Both the position numbers and the translations under genes were made by a program. Below, piece after piece: positions 7,237-16,343 of a stretch of DNA of 21,382 nucleotides. This DNA comes from a virus: the IMG/VR virus record IMGVR_UViG_3300032309_003238, positions 1 to 21,382 of that record; one strand, 5' to 3'. How positions within the stretch are numbered: position 1 is the first letter of the stretch; the number at the start of each line of letters is the position of its first letter. A model generated the notes under the pieces. The model saw nothing but the letters and a program-made list of their open reading frames with translations. It did no database searches and was not told where the DNA came from.

Positions 7237-7253
7237 AATAATAGGTGCTAATA

Positions 7254-8153
7254 ATGAGCTATCAAAATATAAATATTGCTTCTCCAAGGTCTGGTATTTA
7301 CGCAAGTTATCAAGACATTTATAACCAAATGACACAAAATAATGTTTTTGAATTTATTCCTGGTTCATCTTCTGTTGCTATTCCAAAAGTTGGATCTGAA
7401 CCAAAAATTACTTTAACTGGTTTTGGTACTTGTAGCTTAAGAGGCGCAATGACAATAACTGGAACAACAACTGCTAAAAATTCTGTATTAGGTAAGTTGC
7501 CAAAAGGATTATTTGCTATTCAAAATTTTTTCTTTCCTGTTTCTTGTTATGACGTTATTAACAATGATTTTTACCAAAATACTTTATTAATTTCGGGTGT
7601 AGATGTTTCAGTAACTGGCGCAACAATTTTAAGCGCAACAATAGTAAATGCGGGATCGTTTGTAACTATTCCTACTATTACTGTACAAGGAAACGGTACT
7701 GGCGCAGTTGTTTCAATTGATGCAATGCAACTTAAAACCGCAACTTTACAAAATTCTGGCACGGGATACGCTGTAAATGATGTTTGGCGAGATTTAGACG
7801 GCGGTCAAATAAGAGTTAATAGTATTGGCGCGGGAGGTTCTATTGCTACTTATAGTATTTTAGCACCTGGCGTTTATATGAATTTGCCATCAAACCCAGT
7901 CCCCCAGACTTCTACAACTGGATCGGGTACTGGAGCAACGTTCAATATGACGTGGGAATTGGCTGCCGTTAGGGTTTCTCCTAACATGGGATATGACCCT
8001 GCAAAAACAACTATTGTGGCTAATGGTGGTGTTCAACTTAATCCTGTTTTTTCTAATCCTTCAATAAATTCTATTGTTTTATGTAACGCAAGTAAGAATG
8101 TTGGAGACATTATTTACATAGATACACCCCCTATTTTATTAAAGCCATATTAA
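7254..8153 (+). CDS. Minor structural protein with Gly-rich beta repeats, 299 aa
   Basis: I take the ATG at 7254, which follows an AGGTG site at 7243-7247. A GTG at 7245 is in frame but overlaps that site. Three imperfect repeats are visible at about residues 127-155, 161-190 and 197-233. Each has a strand, an N-[SA]-G-[ST]-G-Y or similar turn, another strand and a G-x-G-[TS]-G-A segment (TVQGNGTGAVVSI, LQNSGTGYAVND, TTGSGTGATFNM). This 'GSGYt.PtV...G.G.Ga' pattern is common in phage fibre and capsid-decoration proteins. Position straight after coat suggests a head decoration or head-completion protein. No specific family is recognised. Confidence 0.65.
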   Translation: MSYQNINIASPRSGIYASYQDIYNQMTQNNVFEFIPGSSSVAIPKVGSEPKITLTGFGTCSLRGAMTITGTTTAKNSVLGKLPKGLFAIQNFFFPVSCYDVINNDFYQNTLLISGVDVSVTGATILSATIVNAGSFVTIPTITVQGNGTGAVVSIDAMQLKTATLQNSGTGYAVNDVWRDLDGGQIRVNSIGAGGSIATYSILAPGVYMNLPSNPVPQTSTTGSGTGATFNMTWELAAVRVSPNMGYDPAKTTIVANGGVQLNPVFSNPSINSIVLCNASKNVGDIIYIDTPPILLKPY

Positions 8154-8162
8154 TGAGGGTTT

Positions 8163-8849
8163 ATGTTAGTTGATTCTTTGGTTTCGTCATGTATTTCAAA
8201 TGCGGGCTTGCAAGATAAACAACTTGAGCCTGCAATTGACGGCGGTGTACAACAAGAAACGCTAGACGAGTTAAATTTATTGTTTGACTCTTGGCGTTCT
8301 TATATACCGTATGCCTCAGTATTTAACTTTACAAATTACGAACAATTAAAAAACACGCAATTTGTTAGCGTTGACATGGTGTCGTTTGTTTTTTCTGGCA
8401 AAACTGTTCAACAACCATTGCGTCCTGTGGATTTAACAAAATGGGTTGAATTAACCTCAATAATAAATTTATCGGGCATACCGCAAATTTATTATTTTGA
8501 CCCTCAATATCAAACCATTTTGGTTTATCCCGTTCCTTCCGTTCCAAATTATGAATTTATTGTATGGGGGAGGCCTGCTATTGGTCCGCTAAAACTTGGC
8601 CAAGAATTACCACCTCAAGTGCCTAACTTTATGATTGACGCTTTGCAATACGAAGGCGGCTTTAGGATGGCATCTAAATATCGCGTTGAATGGAGCCCAG
8701 AGCTAGAAAAGCTCAGAGATGAAAGTTATAACACGCTTAAATCACAACGCGTTATTGCGCTTTCGCCGCGTATAAATACAATTTTTAAATCAAGAAATTC
8801 TAGCGGCTCTTTTCCATTTCTTTATTTTGCCTCTGGAGGGAGGTCTTAA
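8163..8849 (+). CDS. Head-tail connector, P22 gp4-like tail accessory factor
   Basis: P22 gp4 binds below the portal as a ring and starts tail assembly. This 228-aa protein begins with a helical region (LVSSCISNAGLQDKQLEPAI, then DELNLLFDSWRSY) typical of gp4-like and gp6-like connectors, where the text runs 'L.....LG......P..........AL..LN.ML..W'. A strand-rich middle has IPQIYYFDPQYQTILVYPVP, similar to the 'P..yyy.p......l.l.P.P' core of these proteins. A C-terminal helix includes the typical R-x-A-x-K-Y-x-V segment (FRMASKYRVEWSPELEKL). P22 gp4 is 166 aa, so this version is longer. The ribosome site is GAGGG at 8155-8159. The downstream gene overlaps its stop as TAATG. Confidence 0.72.
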   Translation: MLVDSLVSSCISNAGLQDKQLEPAIDGGVQQETLDELNLLFDSWRSYIPYASVFNFTNYEQLKNTQFVSVDMVSFVFSGKTVQQPLRPVDLTKWVELTSIINLSGIPQIYYFDPQYQTILVYPVPSVPNYEFIVWGRPAIGPLKLGQELPPQVPNFMIDALQYEGGFRMASKYRVEWSPELEKLRDESYNTLKSQRVIALSPRINTIFKSRNSSGSFPFLYFASGGRS

Positions 8850-9169
8850 TGAGTTACAACACAAATCAGCCTACCGCATTAGTTGCACCCAATGGGTCAG
8901 ACCCACAAGAAATAAAAGCGTGGATGTCTACGTTGTGCACTTTTATTAATAATCAAATGGCTTCTGGCACACAAGCTACCTTTATGACCACTGCAAAGCT
9001 TGCGGAAATGGTTTCTAATAATGACCATTCACAGGCAGGAAAACATTTTTTTAATCAAGAAACAAATAAACCAATGGTTTCCTATATTTCAAGTGGAAAC
9101 CTTGTAATTGCACCTATTACGACATCTTTTGAAGAAAGAATTATGCCACAAGAGGTGAAAAATGTTTAG
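8849..9169 (+). CDS. Hypothetical virion-region protein, 106 aa
   Basis: The ATG overlaps the previous stop (TAATG) and is served by a strong purine-rich site, GGAGGGAGG (8835-8843). The protein is polar and probably soluble. It has a helical segment (DPQEIKAWMSTLCTFINNQM, residues 19-38) and an aromatic/charged middle. It holds the position that gp14, a 172-aa head-assembly protein, has before gp7 in P22, but I see no similarity that proves equivalence. It overlaps the next gene's start by eight bases. Confidence 0.6.
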   Translation: MSYNTNQPTALVAPNGSDPQEIKAWMSTLCTFINNQMASGTQATFMTTAKLAEMVSNNDHSQAGKHFFNQETNKPMVSYISSGNLVIAPITTSFEERIMPQEVKNV

Positions 9170-9857
9170 TGGAATTGGTAATGCGGTAATGGGGCTTTTT
9201 GGCGATCAAAGTGGTGGATTTAATAATTACGCTGATCAAATGCGGCAACAATCACAAGCCTATAATCCTTATATCAACAGAGGTAATGCGGCAGGAGATA
9301 GGCAAGCTTTTCTTTCTGACTGGCTTACAAAAAACCCAAATGCTTTACAAGACCAAATAGCCAGCGGTTATCAAATGTCACCGTATCAAAATAATCTGCT
9401 AGACACCGTCACAAATCGAATGAATATGAACGCGGCTAATACTGGAATGCTTCGCAGTCCTTTAGCTCAAAAAGCTTTAAACGATCAAGCAAACACCATG
9501 ACGGGTCAATTTATGAATGACTACGTAAACAGAGGCGAAAACAATTTTGGCCTTGGCATGCAAAATTACGGAATGATGAACACCCTTGGCATGCAAGGCT
9601 TAACAGGACAATCAGATTTATTGCAACAAGCAGCAGGTGCAAACTTAAAAGCCGATCAATCAAGACAAAACGCAATTAGCAGTATGCTTGGATTAGGCGC
9701 AGGCATAGGCTTAAATATGTTAATACCAGGTGCTGGCGCAGCAATGGGTGTTGCAAACAGTTCGGGTGGATTTCAAGGAGCAGGCAGTTTAAACCCTAAT
9801 GTGGGTGGATGGACGGGAACGCCAAGCTCATCAAGCATTATGAGGATGTTCGGATGA
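9162..9857 (+). CDS. DNA-ejection protein, gp7-like (internal virion protein)
   Basis: Ejection proteins are packed in the head and enter the host envelope with the DNA, making a channel across it. The protein is 231 aa against 229 aa for P22 gp7 and is first in a gp7-gp20-gp16-like trio. It is rich in Asn, Gln, Gly and Met, with repeated N/G/M motifs (NTGMLRSPLAQKALNDQ, then NFGLGMQNYGMMNTLGMQG). A hydrophobic Gly/Ala stretch near residues 173-196 (SMLGLGAGIGLNMLIPGAGA) could insert into membrane. The ribosome site is AGAGGTG. Size, order and composition support the call; I did not find a diagnostic motif. Confidence 0.65.
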   Translation: MFSGIGNAVMGLFGDQSGGFNNYADQMRQQSQAYNPYINRGNAAGDRQAFLSDWLTKNPNALQDQIASGYQMSPYQNNLLDTVTNRMNMNAANTGMLRSPLAQKALNDQANTMTGQFMNDYVNRGENNFGLGMQNYGMMNTLGMQGLTGQSDLLQQAAGANLKADQSRQNAISSMLGLGAGIGLNMLIPGAGAAMGVANSSGGFQGAGSLNPNVGGWTGTPSSSSIMRMFG

Positions 9858-11281
9858 TGAATTCATACGCAAGGTACGGAATATGGGGTGAAAACCCAAA
9901 CGGAACTTCTATTGTTGATACCGCTTTTAATACAAATAAAGCTATTAATGACCTGTTTACTCAAAAAAACAATTTGGCTATGGGGCAAATGCTTAACCAG
10001 CAAATGCAGCAAAATTTAAATCTTGGCAATTTAGGGTATCAACAAAAACAAATGGAAGTAAACAACCTTCCTTTTCAACAGGATATTGCGAATAAAATGT
10101 CGCAAATTGGACTTGATTCCGCGCAATCAAATTTTAACTATACGCCACAGCAAAGAGCGATAGCAGAGCAGGCCGCTCGAGATAAAAGCAATCTTGAAAA
10201 CTCTCAAGCCGGATATTACAAAGCTCAATCTGGCGTCGATGCAATGAAAGACCCAGCGGCTTATTTCCAAAGCCTTTTAGATCAATACAATTCGGCACTT
10301 CAAGGCTCTTCTAAAAAATTATTTCTTGGCCACATGCTTGCAAATATGAGCGGAGATGATGGCGGCGTTATGTCTATGGCAATGCCAGGCGGTACAAAAG
10401 GCGCAGCAGGTGTCAATATGGCTATGGGTGGCGCAGGCGGCTCAACTGGCGCGGGCGGAGCGTTGAATGTGCCTCGAATTGGGCCAGATGGAATGATAAT
10501 CAATCCGGGAACCGTTAGCTCTAAATCAAACAGAGGGATGCAATATGCCGGCATAGATTCTAATGGAAATCCTGCTACGTATTCATCGCCAACAATGGCA
10601 AACACCACAGCAAACAATAATAGAATAGCATCTGAACAAGAAGCGCGAGTTTTTGCAGAGCCTGTTTTATCAGGCGTTCAGCCTTATCAAGGAGCTTATT
10701 TTGGCCCAAATTCACAAATAATAAAAGATGATGTTTTATCATATTTTGGAAATCAAAATGCTAAAACAAGACTAGACAATTTAGCTTTTGCTTTAAAATC
10801 AGCACCCGAAGCTGCAGGCATGATTGGGAGAATGACAAAAGGAGGGGAGGTTGGCGAAGGTGTTTTAAATCAACTTCAAGATTCTTTAAAGCAGGGCACA
10901 CCTTCAGAATTTTTTCTTAAACATGGCATACCACAATCTTCTTTAAAATACGCCTCAGACAAATATTTAGATTTACAAAACAAAGCTGTTGAAGCAGCTG
11001 TTAATGCAGAAAGAAATAATTACAAAATAAATTCCTTAGGATTACCAGATTATGCACAAACGCAACCCAAAAAATTAAGTTCTTTTGTAAGAAATGCAAT
11101 GACACCAGAGCAAATTGCTCAATATGAAGCGCAACAAGCTCAAAATAATCCTAAACAACCACCAACACAAAATTCAAATATTCCTGATGACGACACTCTT
11201 AAATCTATTGCTGCAAACAATAATATGGCAATTGAAGATGTATTAAAAAGGGCTAAAGCTCTTTTTGGAAATAATAAATAA
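9854..11281 (+). CDS. DNA-ejection protein, gp20-like (internal virion protein)
   Basis: I start at the ATG at 9854, which overlaps the previous TGA and has a GAGG site at 9842-9845. A second ATG follows at once (9857), and the longer frame from 9809 would overlap the previous gene by 49 bases. The 475-aa product matches P22 gp20 in length (471 aa) and order. The first half is Gln/Asn-rich and helical. A Gly-rich stretch follows (about residues 170-210: MSMAMPGGTKGAAGVNMAMG, then GGAGGSTGAGGALN). The second half is more mixed, with a Gln/Pro/Asn-rich linker and a helical end. Called from order, length and composition. Confidence 0.62.
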   Translation: MMNSYARYGIWGENPNGTSIVDTAFNTNKAINDLFTQKNNLAMGQMLNQQMQQNLNLGNLGYQQKQMEVNNLPFQQDIANKMSQIGLDSAQSNFNYTPQQRAIAEQAARDKSNLENSQAGYYKAQSGVDAMKDPAAYFQSLLDQYNSALQGSSKKLFLGHMLANMSGDDGGVMSMAMPGGTKGAAGVNMAMGGAGGSTGAGGALNVPRIGPDGMIINPGTVSSKSNRGMQYAGIDSNGNPATYSSPTMANTTANNNRIASEQEARVFAEPVLSGVQPYQGAYFGPNSQIIKDDVLSYFGNQNAKTRLDNLAFALKSAPEAAGMIGRMTKGGEVGEGVLNQLQDSLKQGTPSEFFLKHGIPQSSLKYASDKYLDLQNKAVEAAVNAERNNYKINSLGLPDYAQTQPKKLSSFVRNAMTPEQIAQYEAQQAQNNPKQPPTQNSNIPDDDTLKSIAANNNMAIEDVLKRAKALFGNNK

Positions 11282-13275
11282 TGGCTAATTCTGTTGATAA
11301 TGATTTAATGCAATGGTACTTACAAAACCATCCTGCCCAGATGCCTCAATCTGTTCTTAATTCTGTTCAAAATCAGCTTCAAGATAGGCAGCAAAAGGTG
11401 CCCCCATCTCTTACAAATAGTCCTTTTTTGGGTCATTTAATGGGAATATTGGGCACAACGGGCGAACGAGCTTATAACAGCATCGCTTCGCTTTCAGGTC
11501 TTCCAAAAGACAGCACTGATTATTACCAGCGTTGGGGTAACGTTCAACCAGGCGCGTTAGACAATATTGGAGAGTCCGCGCTTGAAATGATTCCCGCATT
11601 TAAAGCAGCAAGAGCATTAGGAGCTGCTAAATTAGCCGCATCGCCTTTCTTGGGTGGTGTTGCAGAAAATACCGCCGCTGGCGCAATTCATGGCGGATTG
11701 TTTGGAAACGAGCAGGGCGATGACAAGCTGGCGCAGGGCGCAATAGAAGGCCTTCAAGGCGCAGGTATTGGTGCTTTATTTGGAGCTTTAGGCGCAGCAG
11801 GCAAGCCAATAGGAACTTATTTACAAAAAAAACTAGTTAATCCTTTACTTCAAAAGGCCGCTCCAACTATCCAAGAAATATCAGAAAATTTTCCTTGGAG
11901 CAAAACGGAATCGACGCTTAGAGAAAACTACAAGACAGTAGCGGACGCAACAACGCAAGCATATAAAGATTCAAAAACGGCTAATAATGCAGCAGACAAC
12001 GCTTATCAACAAGGTTTAAAAGAATGGGGGGCTACGCCAAATCAGCAAGAAAATCTAGCATCTCAGTTAGATGCATCAAGACCGATTTTATATTCTGGCG
12101 GATTAAAAAATAGTGGAATTAATTCTTATATTAGTGATTTACAATCTGGTATTGCGCCTGATACCAGCGACGTTGCAAATAAGTTTACAGCTAAAAATTT
12201 TTATAACGCTGCTCGCTCTTCTATTCCTGATTTAGTTAAAGAAATGGACGGAAACCCTAATTTACAAAAAGCCTATGAGCCTGCTATAGGTGTCCTTCAA
12301 AATGCAATAGAAAATACTCCTCAAACATTTTCAGAAGCGGCCGCTCGAGTAAAAGACATTAATGCTGCCATGAAATTGGCCAAAGTTGCCACGGGAACAA
12401 AAGATGAACTTCTTAATGGAATTAGCGGCAACCTAAAAACCGCATTAAATGAAGACATTCGCTCTTCCAGCGTTAATACATTAGCCTCCAACCCATACGA
12501 AGCCCTTCAAAAAGCTAATGCTGCTAATGCGGTCAAAAAATCTTTTACTTCAACGCCACAGCCCACAGGAAAAGAAGAGCTTAACATTCCTTTGTTAGAA
12601 TTTTTTAAGAATAAAAACTCATCAAACCAAGCAGTATTAAAGAATTACATGCCAACGGAAGGCGATACAAGCGCAGCAAGTTTTGAAAAGTTAAAAACCT
12701 CTTTAGGGGGCGATAAAGACGCCGCCGCAGGTGCTTTGCAAGGTCATATCTTCCAAAACTCTCTTGCAAATGGAGAGCCTGATTTAAGCAAAATACTTTC
12801 TCAGTATAAAAAATTCTCTCCAGAACAAAGAGACTGGATTTTTAACCCAGACCAACAATTTTACCTTAAAAATGCTTCTGAAATAAGCACAAAATTAAAA
12901 AACAAAAACATTGGTCAAACAAACCCAGATTTAATGTCTCACGGCATAGGTGCACTTCTTGCACATTCAATTTTTGGAATGCCTGGCTTAGTAGGCGTTG
13001 GCGCGTTATACGGGGCAAAGCATGGCGCAAATTTAATTGCAAAAAAAATGGCAACCCCAGAAGGACTTAATACCCTTAAAAGCTTACAACAAAACGGTTT
13101 TCAATTTGCAAGACCTTTAGGTCGTGCGGTAACGGCTGCAAGCTTAGTGGGCAGCAACCCCGCAATGAATATTCAATCTGCTCAAAATAATACACAACCT
13201 AATAATAGTACAGGCATCTCAGGTGTTGATGCGGATTTGCTTGCATGGGACAGAAAAAGAAGGAGTGCACAATGA
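11281..13275 (+). CDS. DNA-ejection protein, gp16-like (internal virion protein)
   Basis: In P22, gp16 is the largest ejection protein and helps carry DNA across the inner membrane. This 664-aa protein (P22 gp16 is 609) is third in the trio. It has a long Gly/Ala-rich, weakly hydrophobic region at about residues 100-170 (SALEMIPAFKAARALGAAKL, GAIHGGLFG, GAGIGALFGALGAAGKPIG) and another near residues 553-580 (SHGIGALLAHSIFGMPGLVG), both able to form membrane-active helices. Long charged helical stretches lie between them. The start is coupled to the previous stop (TAATG) and has no separate ribosome site. No lysozyme or transglycosylase motif was seen, although some ejection proteins carry one. 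Confidence 0.65.
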   Translation: MANSVDNDLMQWYLQNHPAQMPQSVLNSVQNQLQDRQQKVPPSLTNSPFLGHLMGILGTTGERAYNSIASLSGLPKDSTDYYQRWGNVQPGALDNIGESALEMIPAFKAARALGAAKLAASPFLGGVAENTAAGAIHGGLFGNEQGDDKLAQGAIEGLQGAGIGALFGALGAAGKPIGTYLQKKLVNPLLQKAAPTIQEISENFPWSKTESTLRENYKTVADATTQAYKDSKTANNAADNAYQQGLKEWGATPNQQENLASQLDASRPILYSGGLKNSGINSYISDLQSGIAPDTSDVANKFTAKNFYNAARSSIPDLVKEMDGNPNLQKAYEPAIGVLQNAIENTPQTFSEAAARVKDINAAMKLAKVATGTKDELLNGISGNLKTALNEDIRSSSVNTLASNPYEALQKANAANAVKKSFTSTPQPTGKEELNIPLLEFFKNKNSSNQAVLKNYMPTEGDTSAASFEKLKTSLGGDKDAAAGALQGHIFQNSLANGEPDLSKILSQYKKFSPEQRDWIFNPDQQFYLKNASEISTKLKNKNIGQTNPDLMSHGIGALLAHSIFGMPGLVGVGALYGAKHGANLIAKKMATPEGLNTLKSLQQNGFQFARPLGRAVTAASLVGSNPAMNIQSAQNNTQPNNSTGISGVDADLLAWDRKRRSAQ

Positions 13276-15542
13276 TAGATAAAAAAAACGTAAGAGTTAC
13301 TCAGCAAGGCGATACAACACCATTGCTTCCTTATACAATTAACACTCCCCTTAATAACTATTTTTTCTATAAAATTGGACCTAAAATTGGGCAGCCATTA
13401 GTAGGCGGAACTGTTGAATTTTTTGACAATTTTGCTCAAGAAGAACGTCTTGATACTTACTCGGATGTTTCAAATCCAGCAGCTCCCGTAGTTAACACCA
13501 ATCCTATTATTTTAGGCTCCGACGGTTCAACGGCTTCAAGCCCTTACCCATCCCCCGTAATTTACCTTCAAAGCGCATCTTATTTTATTGTTGTAAAAAG
13601 CGCAGAAGGGCAGGTGCAATGGACTATTCCTAATTACACAGGAGCAACTTTTGGCACGGGCGGAAACCCAAGCCCCGCTGGCGGCGTTTTAAATCTTTTG
13701 GCCGATGGCCAATTTAACTGGCCAATTAATTTTAGCTTGCCAGGCACAACGCCAGTGGGATTAATTACGAACGCTTTCACGTCGGTATCGCTTGGTTGCT
13801 ATTTTCTTCAAGACACTGGCACTAAAACAAACGTCGTAACGTTTAATAACATTGCTAATCAAACAATTGAAGGGAACCCACAGCAAGAAATTGTTTTGTC
13901 TTCAACAGCAAGTTTGCCAGAAACACTAAAAGACTTTGTTTGGGTTTATGGCGGCGTTTCTGCTTTTCAAGGAGAAAATTCAACGTTCTCACTTCAAATT
14001 GAAAACAAACAAATAGGCACAACGCCAATCACAATAATCCTTGAACAAAATTTTGGAGGAGGGGGATCGGCTACAGTTTTTACAACGTTAGGAACATTTC
14101 AGGTAACAAATACTCGAGATAAATTTATTTTAAATTTTATTATTCCCTTAATTACAGGAAAAACGGTAGGCACAGGAAATTATGCCGCCATTCATCTTCG
14201 TGGAGCGCTTGGTGAATTTTCAAATTTTGGTTTTACAAACGCTTTGATGCAAATTGGCTCTATTCAAAATCCTATCTATGTGGGGCAGTCAAACTCAGAT
14301 GAAAAAGCTCAAATCGTAGGAGAGATAACGGATTTATCTCAAGCAGGCTGGCAAACCGATTGGTTTAATATGATTATTCAGGGAGGATATATTTATCCTC
14401 TTACAAACACAGGGCAAATCATAACCGCCTCTACTTTAAATCCACCGCCAAACGGAATAAAACTTACGGCATCACCTCAAAACTTTCCTGTAACTGGCAA
14501 TATAAATGGAATAGCCAATGTTAGGCTTTATAATGCTATTGGAAATGCTGGCTCAAACGAAATTATAGCTACAGCGGCCGCCAATGTTGTAACAGTAACT
14601 TCAATTTATGGGTTTACTGAATTTTCTGCTTATGCCGCTGGAACAGCACCTGTTGTTGTTACAAAAACAAAAACAGCTTTATTGGCTGGCGTGCAATGTG
14701 TATTGACTGCTCCAAATCAAATAACAGTAACATTTCAAAATAATTTTGCACCAAATCCAACGCCAGCGCCTTCTAATACCAGCTCTGTTGGAAACATTCC
14801 TTCTGGAGCAATAGGGGCTTCATATAATAGAGCGTTTGGAACATCCGGCTTTCCTGCTGGAAATCAAGCAATAATTCCAACTGTCATAAACACTGGCTCT
14901 CCTTCATCTCAGTGTGTTGTTAATTTATCTTTTAATGCTACTATTATTTCAAATTATGCTACTTATTCAAATGGAGTTGAAAATCCAGGAGTAAGAATAG
15001 ATTTTGCTCAATACAATACATTAGAATTTTCTTCTTTTACAAATCAAGTTGCGCGCGGAAATTACACAGGAAATAACGATGGGGGAACCACAATTTCTCC
15101 TAGAGCAATTTTAATATCCGTAGACGGAAGAATGCCTATATATGGCAATTGGTCTGGAAGTAGAATTTATACTGCTTCTGAATATAGTGTTACCGTCCCG
15201 TTCTTATCTTCAAATACACTACCTCAAAACATTCAAACTTTTATTAAAACTGTTGCAAACCCTTTCATCTATACAATCTTATTTTCTTCCGCTCCAACCG
15301 CAAGCCAATATTTTTTATTTTCGGACGCTACTGTAAATTATTACCTCTGGTACACCGTCGATGGTGTTGGAACAGACCCCGCAGTGGCGGGGCGCACAGG
15401 TGTGGTTTGCGCCATTTTATCAACCGATACGATACCCGCAATTGCCACAAAAACAGCTACAGCAATGGACTCATTAGTAGTTACATTGCCAGTAACAGCA
15501 TGCCCCTATAGTGCGCCATTTGCAGATTACATTTTACAATAA
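13272..15542 (+). CDS. Tail fibre/tailspike, receptor-binding protein, 756 aa
   Basis: I start at the ATG at 13272, seven bases after an AGGAG site (13261-13265) and overlapping the previous TGA as ATGA. An upstream in-frame ATG at 13245 lacks a site. Residues about 42-121 are the common fibre/spike N-terminal virion-binding module: PLVGGTVEFFDN, then LDTYSDVSNPAAPVVNTNPI, GSDG, then SYFIVVKSAEGQVQWTIP. This is the known 'PL.GG...fy..gt....TYsD......NPi.Ld..G......Y.vvl....G...W' pattern. The remaining 630 residues are strand-rich, Gly/Thr/Asn-rich and without enzyme motifs I can name. The protein should bind the host surface. The specific receptor and any depolymerase activity cannot be told from the sequence. 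Confidence 0.75.
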   Translation: MIDKKNVRVTQQGDTTPLLPYTINTPLNNYFFYKIGPKIGQPLVGGTVEFFDNFAQEERLDTYSDVSNPAAPVVNTNPIILGSDGSTASSPYPSPVIYLQSASYFIVVKSAEGQVQWTIPNYTGATFGTGGNPSPAGGVLNLLADGQFNWPINFSLPGTTPVGLITNAFTSVSLGCYFLQDTGTKTNVVTFNNIANQTIEGNPQQEIVLSSTASLPETLKDFVWVYGGVSAFQGENSTFSLQIENKQIGTTPITIILEQNFGGGGSATVFTTLGTFQVTNTRDKFILNFIIPLITGKTVGTGNYAAIHLRGALGEFSNFGFTNALMQIGSIQNPIYVGQSNSDEKAQIVGEITDLSQAGWQTDWFNMIIQGGYIYPLTNTGQIITASTLNPPPNGIKLTASPQNFPVTGNINGIANVRLYNAIGNAGSNEIIATAAANVVTVTSIYGFTEFSAYAAGTAPVVVTKTKTALLAGVQCVLTAPNQITVTFQNNFAPNPTPAPSNTSSVGNIPSGAIGASYNRAFGTSGFPAGNQAIIPTVINTGSPSSQCVVNLSFNATIISNYATYSNGVENPGVRIDFAQYNTLEFSSFTNQVARGNYTGNNDGGTTISPRAILISVDGRMPIYGNWSGSRIYTASEYSVTVPFLSSNTLPQNIQTFIKTVANPFIYTILFSSAPTASQYFLFSDATVNYYLWYTVDGVGTDPAVAGRTGVVCAILSTDTIPAIATKTATAMDSLVVTLPVTACPYSAPFADYILQ

Positions 15543-15554
15543 ACGGAGAACCCT

Positions 15555-16004
15555 ATGAGCTTATTAGAAGACATTAAATCAAGAGAAAGAACTTTAACAG
15601 GCGGTGCGCCAAGTACTACGGCAGGAGATATTGACCCATTATCGCTTAATGAAGACAACCCCTTACAAACAAGCATGCAATGGCAATACACCGCTGATTT
15701 AATTGATTCAAAAGATCAAAATAAACTTTTTCCATTTTCATGGATTAAGGTTTACTACAATTCAACTTTGTTTGTTGGAACTCCTAAACTTGTAGTTGAA
15801 TACCCTAATAATAATAATTTTGATAGTTTAATTGCATTCGGATGGAATGGTGATAAAGATTTTCATAAAGGTGTAAGAATTTTAAGCACAGGAGTTGATA
15901 GGCTTGGAAGAACAATTAACAGCACACCAATATGGGATGGAGAAAGTACTTTTGACCCCGCTACTCAAATAGCATACGTTTTTGTTGGTGGCGGAGTTAG
16001 ATAA
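15555..16004 (+). CDS. Hypothetical tail-region protein, 149 aa
   Basis: The gene has an ACGGAG site before its ATG and starts 12 bases after the fibre stop. The protein begins with a charged helix (MSLLEDIKSRERTLTGG), then a polar linker, then a strand-rich domain with many aromatic residues (PFSWIKVYYNSTLFVGTPKL) to the end (YVFVGGGVR). No membrane or signal segment is present. Position between two fibre genes suggests a tail or fibre accessory protein, but the family is not recognised. The stop overlaps the next start as TAATG. Confidence 0.6.
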   Translation: MSLLEDIKSRERTLTGGAPSTTAGDIDPLSLNEDNPLQTSMQWQYTADLIDSKDQNKLFPFSWIKVYYNSTLFVGTPKLVVEYPNNNNFDSLIAFGWNGDKDFHKGVRILSTGVDRLGRTINSTPIWDGESTFDPATQIAYVFVGGGVR

Positions 16005-16225
16005 TGAAAAGAAAATTTATATTTTCTGTTAATCCATCGGCATTTAATTTGCCAACGCCGCCGCCTACAGAAGATTGTTTATTATCTCTTGGAAATGGAA
16101 ATTTATTAAACCTTGGGAATAATACATTTTTAAAAGTTACTTGCGTAACAAACAATAATAACCTTTTTTCTGTAGGAGACAATGAATTACTTAGCGTTGG
16201 AACAGAAGAATACATGACCGTTTAA
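16004..16225 (+). CDS. Small repeat protein in tail region, 73 aa
   Basis: The start overlaps the previous stop (TAATG). After a short Pro-rich N-terminus (LPTPPPTEDC), the chain contains an eight-residue repeat of the form [LF][LF][SN][LV]G[ND]x[NE]: LLSLGNGN, LLNLGNNT, then LFSVGDNE, LLSVGTEE. This spacing suggests a small beta-roll-like or stacked-turn fold. No family is recognised. Its place in the fibre block, with similar codon usage to its neighbours, supports a real gene. Confidence 0.55.
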   Translation: MKRKFIFSVNPSAFNLPTPPPTEDCLLSLGNGNLLNLGNNTFLKVTCVTNNNNLFSVGDNELLSVGTEEYMTV

Positions 16226-16244
16226 TAAAAAAGAGGAAAAACAA

Positions 16245-16343
16245 ATGAGCAATCCAGATTTAAAACAAATTTATGACGGGAATCCTTCAACAACGTTACC
16301 AGATACAGCGTTAATGTATTCTTTTCTTCCGCCTTACGGCAAC
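16245..16343 (+). repeat. Duplicated N-terminal module, copy 1
   Basis: The first 99 bases of this gene match bases 16846-16944 with 11 differences by my count (about 89 percent identical). Most differences are silent or conservative in the protein. The similarity begins just before the ATG (AAACAAATGAGC in both) and fades after codon 33. Confidence 0.85.

Noticed and set aside
9809-9853. Earlier start for the gp20-like gene
   Set aside because: It would overlap the previous gene by 49 bases without a ribosome site. The ATG at 9854 overlaps the stop and has GAGG at proper distance.
10300-10617. 105-aa minus-strand Pro-rich frame
   Set aside because: It is antisense to the Gly-rich part of the gp20-like gene. 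Pro runs are the complement of Gly codons.
12335-12352. GCGGCCGCTCGAG, adjacent NotI and XhoI sites as in cloning vectors
   Set aside because: It lies in frame inside the gp16-like gene and encodes plain EAAARV within a continuous helix. Flanking sequence is normal phage coding, so this is chance and not a vector join.
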